The notes under the pieces are model-generated. The model made no database searches. It had not been told where the DNA came from and saw only the letters and a program-made list of their open reading frames with translations. The position numbers were made by a program, and so were the translations under genes. Shown here in pieces: positions 49,829 through 63,126 of a stretch of DNA of 64,000 nt (position 1 is the first letter of the stretch; each line of letters opens with the position of its first letter). Source of the stretch: Cymbidium sinense (taxonomy: Eukaryota > Streptophyta > Magnoliopsida > Asparagales > Orchidaceae); NCBI GenBank assembly GCA_021442155.1, contig CM038216.1, forward strand, positions 153,289,009 through 153,353,008, written 5' to 3'.

Positions 49829-52675
49829 AGGACCTAATGCAATTGGCTTATGATTAAAGATTAATTAAATTAAAGAATCTAATTAATCCCTTTTATGATT
49901 TTTTCACACTTATGGGCTAATCATAATTTTCTTATGGGTCTTTATGTTATTAAACACATCAAGAGGAACCTTTAATTTCAAATAAGATCATCTGATGTGA
50001 TTATTAATTTAATTTAATTTAATTTTATTAACAATTACTTAACTAACCCTTAATTAAATCATAGGTTAATTAAACTATCCATGGAGAGATAATTAGGAAA
50101 ATGGCTAAGAAAGAGGCCTTAATCATTTACCCAAATCAATCTCACTATTAACAGCTATTAATTATCATTAATCATTGAAATTTCAATCTTTAATCATTTT
50201 AATTAGGGTTAATTTGATTAAGGAGGGTGATTAACTTTAAAATTTCAAATTCCCCTAACTACCTAGCTAATAAATCCTAAAAAAATATGGGAGGCAGAGG
50301 ACATCCCAATGAATCAAGATGCAAAGTTTAGGATTAATTGCACGATTTAGAGCAATTAATCACATTTTAAACTCTAATTAATTGATAATCTCATCGGTTA
50401 GGAGATTGACGTGGCAGCGCTTTCCACCTGGCACCGTGAGATTGACCACTTAAATCATTTGACGTGGTAGCTGAGTCAGCGACCATGGATGTTCTTTCAT
50501 CCCCGTCATTTGATCTAAGATAGATGGTGGGGATTAATCCTGCGATTCTTAAGGATTAAATCAAATAAATCTAATCAGATTAATCACGGTCATCCATTTT
50601 AATCATGCGAAATAGATGATAAATGATCTGTCATCCCCCAAGCGATGGAAGATGGATACTATCTGCCCTCCTCTACTAGATCCAAGCTAGTCGAAGATAA
50701 ACTCCAAAAGCTTCAAGAAAGCAATCTAGAGGGATTTGATAGTGGAAATCACACAATATGATTTCTTTCACAAAAGACCAATTCTTAAGGCTTTTTCTAT
50801 AGTTTGCTAGATTTTACCTGCTAGAGCTCAAGACTGATGGTTTATCGACCGATGTACCATTATCTTGAGGAGACAAATCCCTATTGAGATGTCGCACCTT
50901 GATTTCTCATCGGTGGCTCTATGGACTAAGCGTCATTGGAATCCTCACTAGAGTTGGTCTTGGGATGGTCTTTGATGCTCGAATCAATCAGGAATCGATT
51001 CTTTCTTGATTGTCAGAGCTAAGAGAAGGTGTGGGTGAAGTTAATTTGGAATTGGTGATGTTTGAGAGGATTTGGATAGAGCTAGGTCTCAAGTTCGCTC
51101 CATTTTGATGTCCCTGATGATGGGGTGGCTAGAGGGACTTGGGGATGAACTCAGGGATGTCGCCTTGAGTCACTCATGCTCTGCGAATGCATCGATCTGA
51201 GTTGGAATGAGATAGGGAGGAGTATACTCTCCCACCCAAATCGATGGATTGGTCTGTCTTGGTAGATGTTCACGACGGCCGAGCGAGAGGGATGTTGAGG
51301 TGGCTCAGTTTGAGTGGGTGAGGGCCTGAGTTGGGTGGCAAGGGCTGAGGTGGAGTGTCTTTGCTACCCTAAGTGAGCCAATAAAAGGAGGTGGGATAAC
51401 TCACTTCCCTTGACATATGGCTGACCAAACCAGCTTTAGGTTAGGTTAGCCATAGGGTTAAGGGTGGCTGCCAAGTGCAAAGGAGAGGGTTTGATCACTA
51501 AAGGTGGGTTTTATCCTTTTTAGACTGCTTTACCCAATGGGTAATGGGTCAATTCGAGTTTGGTTTGGGTTGGGTTGGGTTTGATTTGGGCTGACCCATG
51601 GTGACCCAAGGATATGTCATGCCAAGTTTGAATGGGTATGGGTTTAATTTGAGTGGGTTTGGCTCAATTTGATGATTATAGATTAAATTGGGCAATGTTG
51701 AGTTAGGTTGACAAATTGATCAAATTGGGTCAAACCATGGATTGAGATAAGTTCAAATGATGATTTGGGATGTTTGGGTTCAATTTGTTTGATTTAATTT
51801 TGAGTAGATTTTAGTTTCACTCATATGGATTCATATGGGTGGTCAAATATGCTAAGTTGATAAAAATGGTTACATTTACCAAATTGTCTTGGGTTAGATG
51901 TTGGTTTAGGTTTATTTGATCCATTTGACCCTTTATATAATTTGAGCTAAATGGGTTAATTGAGTTGACTTGGTCAAATTAGGTTCAACCAAGGGTTTGA
52001 TCATATTCAATAATTAATTTGTGGTGTATTTGAGTCATTGGTTGTAATCAATTTGGATTAGAATTTTATTTGGCCAAATTTGACATCTTAAGTCAATTTG
52101 GGTCAACTTGGGTCAAAGGGCAAGTTGGATTTGGTTTAGCTCAATTGATGGTCAAGTCATGTTCAAGGATCAATTTTGGGTTGGTAGGGATCATTGATTT
52201 CAATTTGTTTGAATTGGACTGAGATTTGGTTCAATTTGGTTAATGTAGGCTAATTGGGTCAACTTGGGTCAAGTGATCAAATTAGTATGGTTTGACCTAA
52301 TTGGTTGCAATTGATCAATCAAGGATGATCAATAATCAACATAAGAGGTTTTGGATGGTTTGGTTTAATCCAATTTAGGTTGGATTGGAGTTTGGCTCAA
52401 ATGAGTCCTTTAGGTCACTTTGGGTCAAGTGAACCTAATAGGTTAATTGAGTTTGTTTTGTGTTTAATTAGGTTGAATTGAGTTTAATAATTGATTTGGT
52501 ATTGATTGATGGCTTTGATTATAATTGATTTGGGTTTAATTAGATTTGGCTTATTTGAATATTTTGGGTTCAAATGAGCTAGCTTGGGTTAATTGAATAG
52601 ATTTTGGTCAATTAGTTTGATTGGCTTGATTGTACTTTTTGGTAGAGTTTAGAATGATGGCTTGAAAGGTTGGAG
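49829..52675 (-). mobile_element. Giant LTR copy 4, second part
   Basis: Continuation of copy 4 after the nested copy 5. It starts with the second AGGAC and goes on CTAATGCAATTGGCTTATGA. It includes AGGCAGAGGACATCCC near 50,290, the ACGT-rich module at 50,405-50,480, the GC-richer region at 50,500-51,500, and part of the 157-bp array at 51,640-52,620. The last few hundred bases, which should end GGTCAACA, are missing because copy 6 begins at 52,676. Confidence 0.85.
50405..50485 (-). promoter_or_regulatory. ACGT-core motif cluster in giant LTR copy 4
   Basis: Two GACGTGG words (near 50,410 and 50,461) flank a TTTCCACCTGGCACCGTGAG segment. Copy 2 has TTTACGTGACA and CCGACGTGGCAG at the same places (15,355-15,430), and copy 1 has CCCACGTGGCATC near 8,090. 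GACGTGGC and CACGTGG fit the ABRE/G-box type bound by plant bZIP factors. Conservation between copies is seen; an enhancer role is inferred. Confidence 0.4.
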
Positions 52676-55600
52676 TGTGTGGTGTTTATTTTTGGTTTGT
52701 TGTATGTGTGTATGTGTGTATATGAGACCACATAAATCTGAGGGTGTACTTATTGAGGTGATCGGGTATGACATCAAAGAATAGCGCACTATCTCAAGAG
52801 ATAGAAATCACTACCCTACGATGGACCTAATCACCTAATAAGGACTCTTAAGGCATGATGGGTCTTCATAAGTACTAGAGATTTTTCTCCTACTTTACAT
52901 GGATGAATAAATTAAGGTTTATTTAAACCAGGTTCTAAAGTTTCCTATGAGGCAAAGCCCCCATAGTTAATTACATCATAAGGAAGGTGAGTTCCTTAGG
53001 AATACTCTCGATTAAAGTAGGGACTTATTGTCTCCAAAGAATTCAAAGATAGGACTATCAATAAATTGGTTATGTTTGGAAGATCAAATGGGATAGATTA
53101 AAAGGAGAGATTTATTATCAAAAACAAAAGGAGATGAGTAGGGGATGCTCATGATACTAGGAAGCCTAGTGAGCATCCCAAACTATCATATAGTTGGGCT
53201 TTATATGTTTGAAATTGAGGAGAATTATATATTTGAGTTGAAATTTTATTAGAAATCTAGGATTTATAATTTCATAATACAAGATTGTGGAAATACCTAA
53301 GATATGAGGATTTATGCTTGTAGCCCCAATGGGAAACATCAACCTTAGATCCTAAATCTAGGGAGCTTCAGTAAGGGCCAAAGCATGACAAATATCTACG
53401 GCAAAAGTGGGTATATTACTTACCTCCACAAGAGAGTAAATCACCTAACTGTTGGACTTATAACTACTGGAGTGGCAGCCAGCTAACTCCTCCTACGATT
53501 TAAAACCATGTGGTCAAGTCATATATTTTGCAAGATGGCTAGGTTGTTTTTATTTAGAAAGAAACTAAAGTCCTTAAACCCACTTCCTAAGAGACTAGAG
53601 CTTGAGTGATATGAATAATGACTTAGTCTAATACAAATCTTATAAAAAATTATTTGATTTTGACTATTTATTATATCACAGGCCATAGGATTTTATATGC
53701 CTAAATGCATGATGAAGTTGATTATGGGTCAAATTAGATAGAAGAAGGAGTTCTCCACCCCCAAGGGATGCCCTCATAGGTCAAGCATTCCCTTGATGTG
53801 CAATGGATGGAGACCTTTCATTTTCAAGAGAGGAACAAGTTGATATGCATGGTGTTAAGCATACAACATTCAGCTAAGGGGTTGCTAAATATTTTATTAT
53901 CTTGATTATGTTCTAGGCTTTATGTGAGGTTATGAGTTATTTTAAAAACATTCAGTTGGGGTAAAAAATTTATTTATTTTCCTAAGAGCCTAAATGGATC
54001 CAGGCCACACATTAAATCATCATACATAAAGAAACTAGAAAATACATTCCATTTCTATTACACAACGTAAATAAATCATCAAACAATTTATAACCTCAAC
54101 ATGAAAGAATAAGTCGGGTGGTCGTTATACCCAAAGAAAAGAAAATGTAGAGCTCTACCCTTATACAACCCAATAATGTAAAAGAATAATTACAAATTAT
54201 AAATGATAAGTATAATAGAGGGTTTTCAAGTCTTCATGCTTCCTCCATTCAATCATTTGATTTGGTAAAAGCATCACATGTCACCCCAAGATTAAACCAT
54301 CTAGCCAATGTTCATTCATAACCCCCATAACTTAACCAAAATCATAATGCACAATTACAATAAAAGAATGGAAAAGTAAATCTAACTACACAAAATAAGT
54401 GTTAGCTAAATACACCATACAACCCAAAATTATATGATAATTTGGACTAGAACCCTACACATGGGTAACCAAGTACACTTGTCCTAATGTAGATTATGCT
54501 TAGAGGTTAAGCAGCCTGCAAAAGAGAGCATTTATATTTATTTTAAGCACCACTTAAGCATAATCTCATGTAAAAATATGATTAGGCTAATCACATCCTA
54601 ACATCCTCTCTGCATACACCTAACATCCAGTAATAATACATCATCACAAAATAAGCACATCAAACCATACACTACCTAACATAAAGCTAAAAGCAATGAA
54701 TTAATCTAATGTGTGTGTTGCTTGTGGTATGATGCCTAAACTTTAGAGTTAAGATTTTCTAAGTATGAAGGACATTTAATTTTAAAGGGTGGCTTAACTT
54801 TAAATGGTTTAATTGATTTGAAAATTTTACTTAATATTTTTTTTGTTTCATTTAACCTACACTTAACAACTAAGTGTTATGAAGAGAAAGAAAGAAAGGA
54901 TCACTCTCTTTTGGTGGGTTCACTTTAAATAAACTTATTCAATAAGGCATCTTAAGATTAGTTGGAATGAATTACTATCATATAACACATGTTTATTCAT
55001 TTCTTTCCATCATCTATATCATGCATATGATTAAATGCTAAGCACTTAAATGATGAATGTAAGTAAATGTATTTGGAATTAACATTTCATTTGGTTGAAT
55101 GATTTTGTCATATTAATTTAAAGCTCTATATAAATTATTATGCAAAAAGCAAAATCACATGACTAGTCAACTCAACCAATTAAATAAAGTATGAATGCAT
55201 GCCTTTTTAATAGAAAAATGGGGTTTTCATTCATTAGCTAAGTATACATTCACATATATAAAAATTTTAAGCAAGTACGTCACCATTGTTCTGCACTAAG
55301 GGAATGAGGTAAGAACCTCCTTATTACTTAAGTCATCGTCCACATGATGTCGGACTAACATACTTGCTATCCTTAGATACATATGGATGTATAAACAACT
55401 ACAAGAATAGAAAGCCATGCAAAAATTGTATTTTGATTTGATTGATTTATTTTGTGTAAATGAATGAAAGCTCTATCTAAATTTTGATGTCCAAATGCAT
55501 TAGAATGTAATCAAGCATGTATGTCACCATTGTTTCGCACCAAGGGAACGAGGTAGAAATCTCCTTAGGGCTACTTAAAGCCATGCATTCCTGGGATGTC

Positions 55601-58449
55601 TAGACTGATATACCTGCTAACATTCTTACGTATACAAATCAACACATGAATATAAGGAAGAGACTTTATTTCATATACTAAATTTATATTCACTTGCATT
55701 TCCTATGTATATATAACTAAAGTTACAATATATATGTATATTTATTCATTAATAAACTTTTGAAAATATATTTAAGATTTAATAGTGATACTAGCCACAC
55801 ATATTTTTAATTAAGCCAATACATGCAAATTAACATAAAGGAAATCATTTTTTATTTGATTAATTTCAAAGACATGAATGCATGAGTACAAGTGGCATAC
55901 AACACTTTTAGCATGAATGTAAGGAAATAAAATAACACAAGTATATGATTTCATTCAATCCAACTAAGTCCTAAGGACAATCATATTAAACAAACTTATT
56001 TAAGATAAACCAAAGTTTCTTAAAGCTATTTTTTTATCTTTAAGTTTGGTTTGAGTTAAGGAATGTGAAAGAGGATTTCTAATCCTAATCCCACCCCCCA
56101 TGTGTGAGTTAATTTGGTTTAATGAAGAATAATTAGGTTGATTTTATGTCTTAATTAGGTTGAGGTATGAATTAAGTCCATTAATTAACCCTTATCTACA
56201 TCATCTTAAGCTAATTAACTAAGTAATGATGAGCCAATATGAGATGCAACCACTTGAAAAGTAAATTGGAAATGCTCCTAAGAAATGAAAGAGACCTAAT
56301 GCAATTGGCTCATAATTAATAGTTAATTAAGCTTAAGGAGCTCACTTAACTACTTTTATGATTTTCTCACACATGTGAACTAACCATAATTTCATTAGCT
56401 CTCTCTTTAGGTTATTGAACACCCAAAGTGCTACCCAAAATTGATTAAACAAAGTTAGGTTGTGAATGAATTATTTTTAAATTAATTTCATTAAGCCTTT
56501 GATTAATTGATTAAATTCTTTGATTATGTTTGATTAGAATGATGAAATTAACTTAGGAAAAGGGATCAAGGAAGAGACCTCAATCCTACCCCTAAGTCAT
56601 TTCAAACACTCAATTAGGCTCTGAAATAATTAGGTTCTTATTTTGATTGGTTAATTAAATGACTAATTGATTATATAAGCTTTTTCAATTAACTTGAAAC
56701 AAATGAAGAGGCTTAATGAAATGGTTATAAGGAATGAACCCAAACCACTTCCTAAGATTTTCCATAATTAACAGAGGATAATGAGCTTAATTAATTAATT
56801 AAACCACTATTAATTTACTTAATTATCACTAATTACTAAGGTTGGAGAGTAATTAAGGCTTAATCCATTGATTTCCCTAATTAACTATCAATAAATTCTA
56901 AGAAAAGTATGAAAGCCAGAGGTCATCCTCCTAAATATCTCTGGAAAATTTAAAATTAATTGGACAACTAATTAGAGAGTAATAAGCTAATTAAGTTTTT
57001 AATTAAATCTTAATTACATAAAATTATTATTATGAATTAAATAATCATAATTTTAATGGATTCTACTATAAAATATCTTCAAAATGAGCTCTCATTTATA
57101 TTTTTTGGATTTTTCTAGGATTAGTTATAATTTTAGGAAGATTCAACATTAAAAATTATTTAAAATAGCCCTAATTAACCCTTAATCCTGTCGGCGCCAC
57201 ATGACTGCTGACACAGCGTGCTTTCCATGTGGTGCAATAGGATTGGGTATTTAAGTTATCATATTGAGATGCTAACTCGGATTACGGTGGATGCTTTCTC
57301 TGGATCGTCCTTCTCGGACAACCACGATCGATCCACGGTAAAGGGAGAAAAGGATCGTGACTGTCAGGCTTCATTCCAATCATGTGGAATGGATGGCTCA
57401 TGATCTATCTCCTACGAGCGATGGATGATGGAGCCCATCCGCCATGGATCGCTCAAGAGCTCGGATCCACTCCAAACTCAACCCACACATTGCGAAGGAT
57501 CCACATGGATGCAACGACTAGGATGGGTTCAAATGCAACTTCTCTTTGAAAAGGACTAACTAATTTCTATACAAGGCTCAATTTTTGGAAATTACCTCAT
57601 CAGAGCTTGTGACCTACAGTTCCAACTATTTAGGAAGCTTTGTTTGATGGAAATGAAGTCCTATTGAGTAGCACGAGCTTTGATTTGAGGTGGATTGCTC
57701 GATCGACCAGACTCCTCCTATTTGGCAATCAATCTTGGTCAAACTCTTATCTCTGGTGGCTTGGAAGCTTGGGAAATGATTTGTTTAGCTTTGATTGGAT
57801 ATGGAGAAGGTGTCGGTAAAAGGAATTAAGGTTTGATTGAGTAGAGAGGGAGTATTGTTTGAAAGAAGGCTACCTATTTTAGTTTCACGTAGAGAAGAAA
57901 TTTAATCAAGGGAGGCTTTGGGAATGCTTGGGAAAGCTCTAAGGAGTTTCAAAATGGCTTTGGGAACTCTCACAATGTGAATCATGTCCATTTCCACTCG
58001 AATTGGGGGAGTATACCCTAAAATGTGCGTAAAGGATGGATGGGATCAGTTGGCTTATTTTGGATAGTAGGCCACTAAAAGGGCACTAGAGAAGTCTTGT
58101 CCAACTCCACGTGGCTCATCTTGAGTGGTGGGAGCTATGGGAAGCTGCCCAAGGGCTAGTGTGCAAAGACCTCTTGGCTTGAATCCATGGGTTTTTGATT
58201 TTGGCTTGAATAAGGAAGAGTTGAACTCCCATTGGTCCTTGGCTGACCTAAGGGGGTTATGTGAGCTAGGTGGGTCAGGTGGAGCCTCACTTGAGTGCTT
58301 GGGGGCTGCCATGGTGATGGGGAAGTCAAATTTGCATGTTAATGTGAAGATCAAATGGAAAGAACATTTGTCCAATGGCTCATTGCTAGGGTGGGGCCCA
58401 CTATGGATTTGGACTAGTTTGGGTCGGGTTAGGCCAGGTCCTAAGGTCC

Positions 58450-59640
58450 CATAGGTTGGTTTTGGGTGATTTGGCTTCATAAGATCAAAATAGGCTCATT
58501 TGGGTTAGGTTGGGTTGGGATGACCAATTGGTCAAATTGGGTCAAACTAAGACTTGTGTTAGGTTCAAATGATATTTTGAAGAGTTTTGGTTCAAGTGGT
58601 TTTGATTAATTTGGCTTAGGTTAGATGTTGGCTTATTTGGATTCAAATAGGTCAAATGGACTAAGTTGACTAATTTGACCAAATTGGGTTGGATTAAGTG
58701 TTGGTTTATGTTCAATTGGTTAATTGAAAATTATTGTAGGCTTTGGTTTGGTTTAATTTAGAATTAATTTGGATTTTGGCCAATTTGACCCTTTAGGTTA
58801 ATTTGGGCTAGGTTGGGTCAAGTTGACCAATTAGTCAAATTAGGCTCAATCATAGTTTTGGTCAAGTTCAGTGAGTGATTTTGAATGAACTTGAGCTATT
58901 GGTTACAATTAATTTGGATCAAATCATGATTTGACCCATTTTAACTTTTTAGGCTAATTTGGGTCAACTTAAGTCAAATGGCCAACTGGACTTAGTTTGG
59001 CTTAATTGATGGTTTGGTCATGTTCAATCATTGATCATGAGTGGGTTTGAGTCAATGGTTTCAATAAATTTGGTATATGGTGAGTTTTGGCTTGTTTAGG
59101 TTTCATTTGGGTTAAAGGTTGACTTGTTAAAAGACCAAATTGACTTGGTTTGACCCAATTCAAGGTAGTTGATCAACTTAGGATGATTGTTGATCATGAT
59201 ATGAGGTTCGAAAGGGCTTAGTTCAATCCAATTTGGGTTGGATTAAAACTTGGCTCAAAATAGTTTTTAGATCATTTTGGGTCAAGTGGACCTAAATGGG
59301 TCAATTTGTTAGGTTTTGGCTCATTTTAAGTTTAGTTGAGCTCACATATGAATTTATGATGAAAATATAAATCCAGTTGCAATTGATTTGGAGTCAAATG
59401 GATTTTGGTTCATATGAAAATTTCAAGTCAAAAGCGGTCAACATGGGCTTGATTTGGGTTTGGTTTGATAATTGTAGTTTGTGTTTATATTTGGAATAAT
59501 GATTGAAGAATGATTGAATCATGAGGAAATCCATAGGTTTTGAATTGATTTGGGTATCATTTAGCCAAGTTAAAAAATTTACCTAAAAAGGCTAAAAGAA
59601 TTTGATTTGATTTTTGGGTATGTTTTGGCCACTTGGATTT
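58450..59640 (-). repeat. 157-bp-period array in giant LTR copy 6
   Basis: Monomer starts near 58,628, 58,776, 58,938, 59,094, 59,253 and 59,408, marked by GGCTTA, GGCC, GGCTCA or GGTTCA followed by TTTGG-GTCAA words, at spacings of about 148-162. Confidence 0.75.
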
Positions 59641-59643
59641 ATA

Positions 59644-60006
59644 TCATTTATATTTGTGAATATAAATGAAGATATAAATGATTCATGAAAATCACTTGGG
59701 TTTGGAGTGATTTGGAAGCAAATTTGACCAAGTTTGAGGATGGAGGTCAAAAGGGCTTAAGGAATTGATTTGGTTTGATTTATTTTTTTTGATTGGAGGT
59801 GTCATTTATATTTGTGAATATAAATGAAGAAATGATTGATTTATAAAGAAATCAATTGAGTTTGGGTTGATTTGGATTGAGATTTGGTTAAGCTTATGGA
59901 GGTGGGTCCATATGGCTTAAGAAAGATCTTGATTTGGTTTGATTTAGTTTGATTTGATTTGAATGGTTTGAATTTAGATTTCATTTATATTTGTGAATAT
60001 AAATGA
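59644..60006. repeat. Three palindromic hairpin units
   Basis: A perfect 11-bp inverted repeat, TCATTTATATT with a TGTG loop and AATATAAATGA, occurs at 59,644-59,669, 59,802-59,827 and 59,981-60,006. Each is followed by GA-GATTGATTTAT and a GGGTTGATTTGG-like segment, forming a second tandem repeat type of about 160-180 bp. Confidence 0.85.
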
Positions 60007-60599
60007 ATGAATGATTGATTTATAAAAAAATCAACCACATTTGATTTGGTTTGAAGGGGGTTTTGGCTAAGCATATGAAGGTGGTTCATATGGCTTAGGA
60101 AGGGGTTTTAGAGTTTCAATTTAATCATGGGTTTCAATCATTTGGAGTTAGATTTTATTTGGAATTTGGGTTGTGATTTGATTTGAGATTGAATATGATA
60201 TTTGAAAAAAATCAATTGAATTAGGGTTGATTTGAATTTGGCTAAGGCTAAGTCTATGAGATAAAATCAAAGGGCTTAGGAAGGGATTTGGAATTTGAAT
60301 TTAATCATGGGTTTCAATCATTTGGTTTGGGATTGGATTTATAATCTTGGATTTGAACTTGAGGTTTGGTTTGGAAGAAGGAATTAAGGATTGGGTTTAA
60401 GTCTATATGGTAGGCAAGTCTTCCTAAATCCTTAAGGCATAACCTATTCCTATGGCTAACCCTTCCAAGTCTCTAGGCTTAGGTTAAGTGTTCACCTAAT
60501 CACTAGAAGTGTCTTAAGACTAAGGAGCTCTTAGTGTCTACAAGAGTCATAGATCTATGATGAGAAAGTTGAGAGCTCACTCCAAAAGTGAGGTCAACA

Positions 60600-60622
60600 A
60601 AGGGTGCCCAATAGGTGTGGTG
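60600..60622 (+). promoter_or_regulatory. Possible decayed primer-binding site (alternative reading)
   Basis: Directly after the LTR end the text reads AAGGGTGCCCAATAGGTGTG. With gaps this resembles TTGGCGCCCACCGTGGGGC, the primer-binding site found behind many plant Ty3/gypsy 5' LTRs. If real, copy 6 would be a plus-strand 5' LTR. The match needs two or three gaps and the neighbouring pol is on the other strand, so I give it low weight. Confidence 0.2.
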
Positions 60623-63126
60623 TGTAGCGACTAGGCACACATATTGGTGTTGACCAAGATGATCAACAACGTCCTAAGGATTGCAATCACTAATATAGAT
60701 GATCTACTCCTAAACCTGAGATGTAGAAGGAATCAAGATCTTAGTGCAATGCAACTCAACTTTTGCCAAGGGAATAAGAGAGGAAGGAAGGATCTATTAA
60801 GGGATCAAGCATGTGAACCTTCCACCAGTGAAGCAATTTTAGGTTACCATAGAGGATAAAAGTTTGATTTTGATATAACTTGGGGAGAAAAGATCTGTTG
60901 GGGATGAGTGCATGAACCTTCCACTAGGGAAAGGTTGAATTGGATAGGATTTAATTTGACTTATGATTTGAGGCTCCATTGGGAGAGGATATGATGCATT
61001 TTGAGGCACATGCTACTATGATATGAGCTTTGAATCCGAGGATAAGCGATTTAAATTTATACTCCCACAGAGGATGGTATGGGCTCTGAGGGAGGATGAT
61101 GTATTTGCTAAAATGGACCCTGTTAGTGTGCGATGGATCCACTAAGAAGGGGCTAATATCAGCCGAATCCTATCTTAGATTTACAAATCAAAAGGGATAA
61201 TCTATTGGCCATTAGGTAGAGCTAACCAACCTAAGGGTTGCATTTCGGTGTGCAATGGTTAAGTCATGAAGAAAACTTATAGACTTACAACTTCCTAAAC
61301 AAGGAACCACTAGGGTGATTGGTTGATAGCACAATAAATCAAACCCAACCTAAGGTGACTATTTAAGTAAATGTCATTGTGGAATCATATCGACTCAAGA
61401 ATAATCAAAATCAATCAAATTTGGGATGGATCCTATCAGTGTGCGATGGATCTACTAAGAAGGGGCTAATATCAGCCTAGTCATCTTAGATTTACAAATC
61501 CAAAGGGATAGTCTACCGACCATGAGGTAGAGCTTACCAAATTAAGGTTTCATTTTGGTGTGCAATGGTCAAGTTAGGAAGTAAGCTTGTAGACTTACAA
61601 CTTGCTGAATAAGGAACCTCTGGGGTGATCAGTTGATAGCACAATAAATCGACCCTGACTTAAGGCTGTCTGATGGTGTGTGATGGTCATGCTGGAAAGA
61701 ATGCATAATAGACTTATATCTTCCAAAGCAAGGATGACCGTCGAGGTGGCTCATTGGTGGCAAAGTCAAACCAGACCTAAGGGTAACTACTAAGAGAACC
61801 TGGTGACTTATCTCAACTCAAAAGTAGTCAAGCGATTCCTATAGGGAGTTTTGCTAATGCTGCCCTAAAGATAGGATGCCTGCTTGGGAAAAGGTGCTGC
61901 TTGGGGTTTTTCTCCTAATCCACAAGCGAAGATATATTTATTTATTTATTATTTATATGGAACCTATCCTATCTTATACTTACTGGACCAAGGGAGAATT
62001 TGCGTATCCACAAGACAAATTCTCCAATCATAGGGGTGGCTACTAGGAAAGGGGGATTGTCCAATCCAAGAGTAACCGGGGTAGTGTCTAAATGGGGTCA
62101 CTAATGACGTGATCCAAATAGAGTGACCACAGGGGAGGTACCACTAGGGGATTTATCCAAAATCTTGTAAAAGAAATCCTTTAAGTATTCGGTGGCCAAC
62201 TCGAGGAGAAAGCGTAACAGTCTTACATCTGCCAAAAGTGGTGTATCCACTGGGTGGGTCATCGTTAGCATGGCGAACACCAACCAACCTAAGGTGTTCG
62301 TCGGTGTGCAACAATCAGTCTAGAAAGAAGGCATGTAGACTTACATCTCCCTAAAGAGGAACTGATTATAGGGATAGTTTGTCTTCAGCTCGATAGGTGC
62401 TATCAGACCTAGGACTGCCCATTGGTGTGCAATGACTGTACTTAAGAAGAAAGCAAGACTTACATCTTCCAAAGTAGGGACCAACCACTGGGGTGACCAG
62501 TAACGGCATAACAGATCAACCCAACCTAAGGGCGACTACCAAGTAGGAAGTCATAAAGAAGGACTAGGCCTAGACTTGAAGTAGTCAGGAGGAAAGAAGC
62601 TGTTGGGGGACTTACCCTAATGCTCAACTCGGCCAAGTTAGTTCATGATGGCCAGTTCAAGAATAAGGCGTAGCATATTTACATCCTCTTGAATGAAGCC
62701 AACATGAGGCTAGCTTATCGATCGTGCAGTAAGGCCTACCATGCTAATAAGGTGCTCATTGGTGTGCAGTGGTCAAGTCAAGAAAAAAAAGTGTAGCAGA
62801 CTTACATCTTTCTGAACGAGGGACCACTAGGGTGACACACTAGCAAGGTAGCACGTCAGCACGACCTAGAGTAGCTAATGAGTGATTTCCATAAGGGGAA
62901 TTATCCCACACCAAGGTAGCTCAAGATGAAAGATATGTGTTTATTTTATGTTGTTCTGTGTAGTTTGTGTTGGTATTGTGTTACTAAAGGATAAGACGCT
63001 TGGGTTCCTTACACCTACCCTAAACACATCTTGGTGGATTTACAAGCAAAGATATTTCTAACTAATATGAAGAGATAGAATTTGAAATGAAAATAATTTT
63101 TATTGATAATTATTTTCAAATAAGAT
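60600..63126 (-). repeat. Tandem-repeat spacer between Tat pol and giant LTR
   Basis: About 2.5 kb downstream of the minus-strand pol stop, built from diverged repeats. The clearest pair starts GTGTGCGATGGATC and AAGAAGGGGCTAATATCAGCC near 61,127 and 61,440 (period about 312). Sub-phrases TGTGCAATGGTCAAG, AGACTTACATCTTCC and GGACCACT-GGGTGA recur near 61,250, 61,560, 61,680, 62,310, 62,430 and 62,770. A further pair around GTGAACCTTCCACCAG and GCATGAACCTTCCACTAGG lies at about 60,808 and 60,910. Tat-lineage elements often carry a long, repeat-rich region between pol and the 3' LTR, which fits. No antisense ORF of the kind known from some Tat elements was recognised; the 71- and 63-codon frames here are unremarkable. 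Confidence 0.7.

Larger units (their letters stand above)
52676..60599 (-). mobile_element. Giant LTR copy 6, full length, 7.9 kb
   Basis: A full-length copy of 7,924 bp: plus-strand start TGTGTGGTGTTTATTTTTGG, end GTGAGGTCAACA. Read on the minus strand it starts TGTTGACC and ends CACCACACA. It inserted into copy 4 at 52,675. The right flank does not resume copy 4, so it is not a solo LTR; it should be one end of an element that continues to the right beyond 64,000. All modules of the reference copy are present: conserved blocks at 53,469 and 53,781; TATA-like site near 54,155; roughly 240-bp cores near 55,280 and 55,515; ACATGTGGCGCC-type module near 57,190; GC-richer region 57,200-58,450; 157-bp array 58,450-59,640; and palindrome repeats 59,644-60,400. 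No pol domain lies inside. Confidence 0.85.

Noticed and set aside
58055..58480. 141-codon minus-strand frame with a 109-codon plus-strand frame opposite it
   Set aside because: Both lie in the GC-richer module of giant LTR copy 6, where open frames arise easily on both strands. Neither resembles a protein family, and the frames are broken in the other copies.
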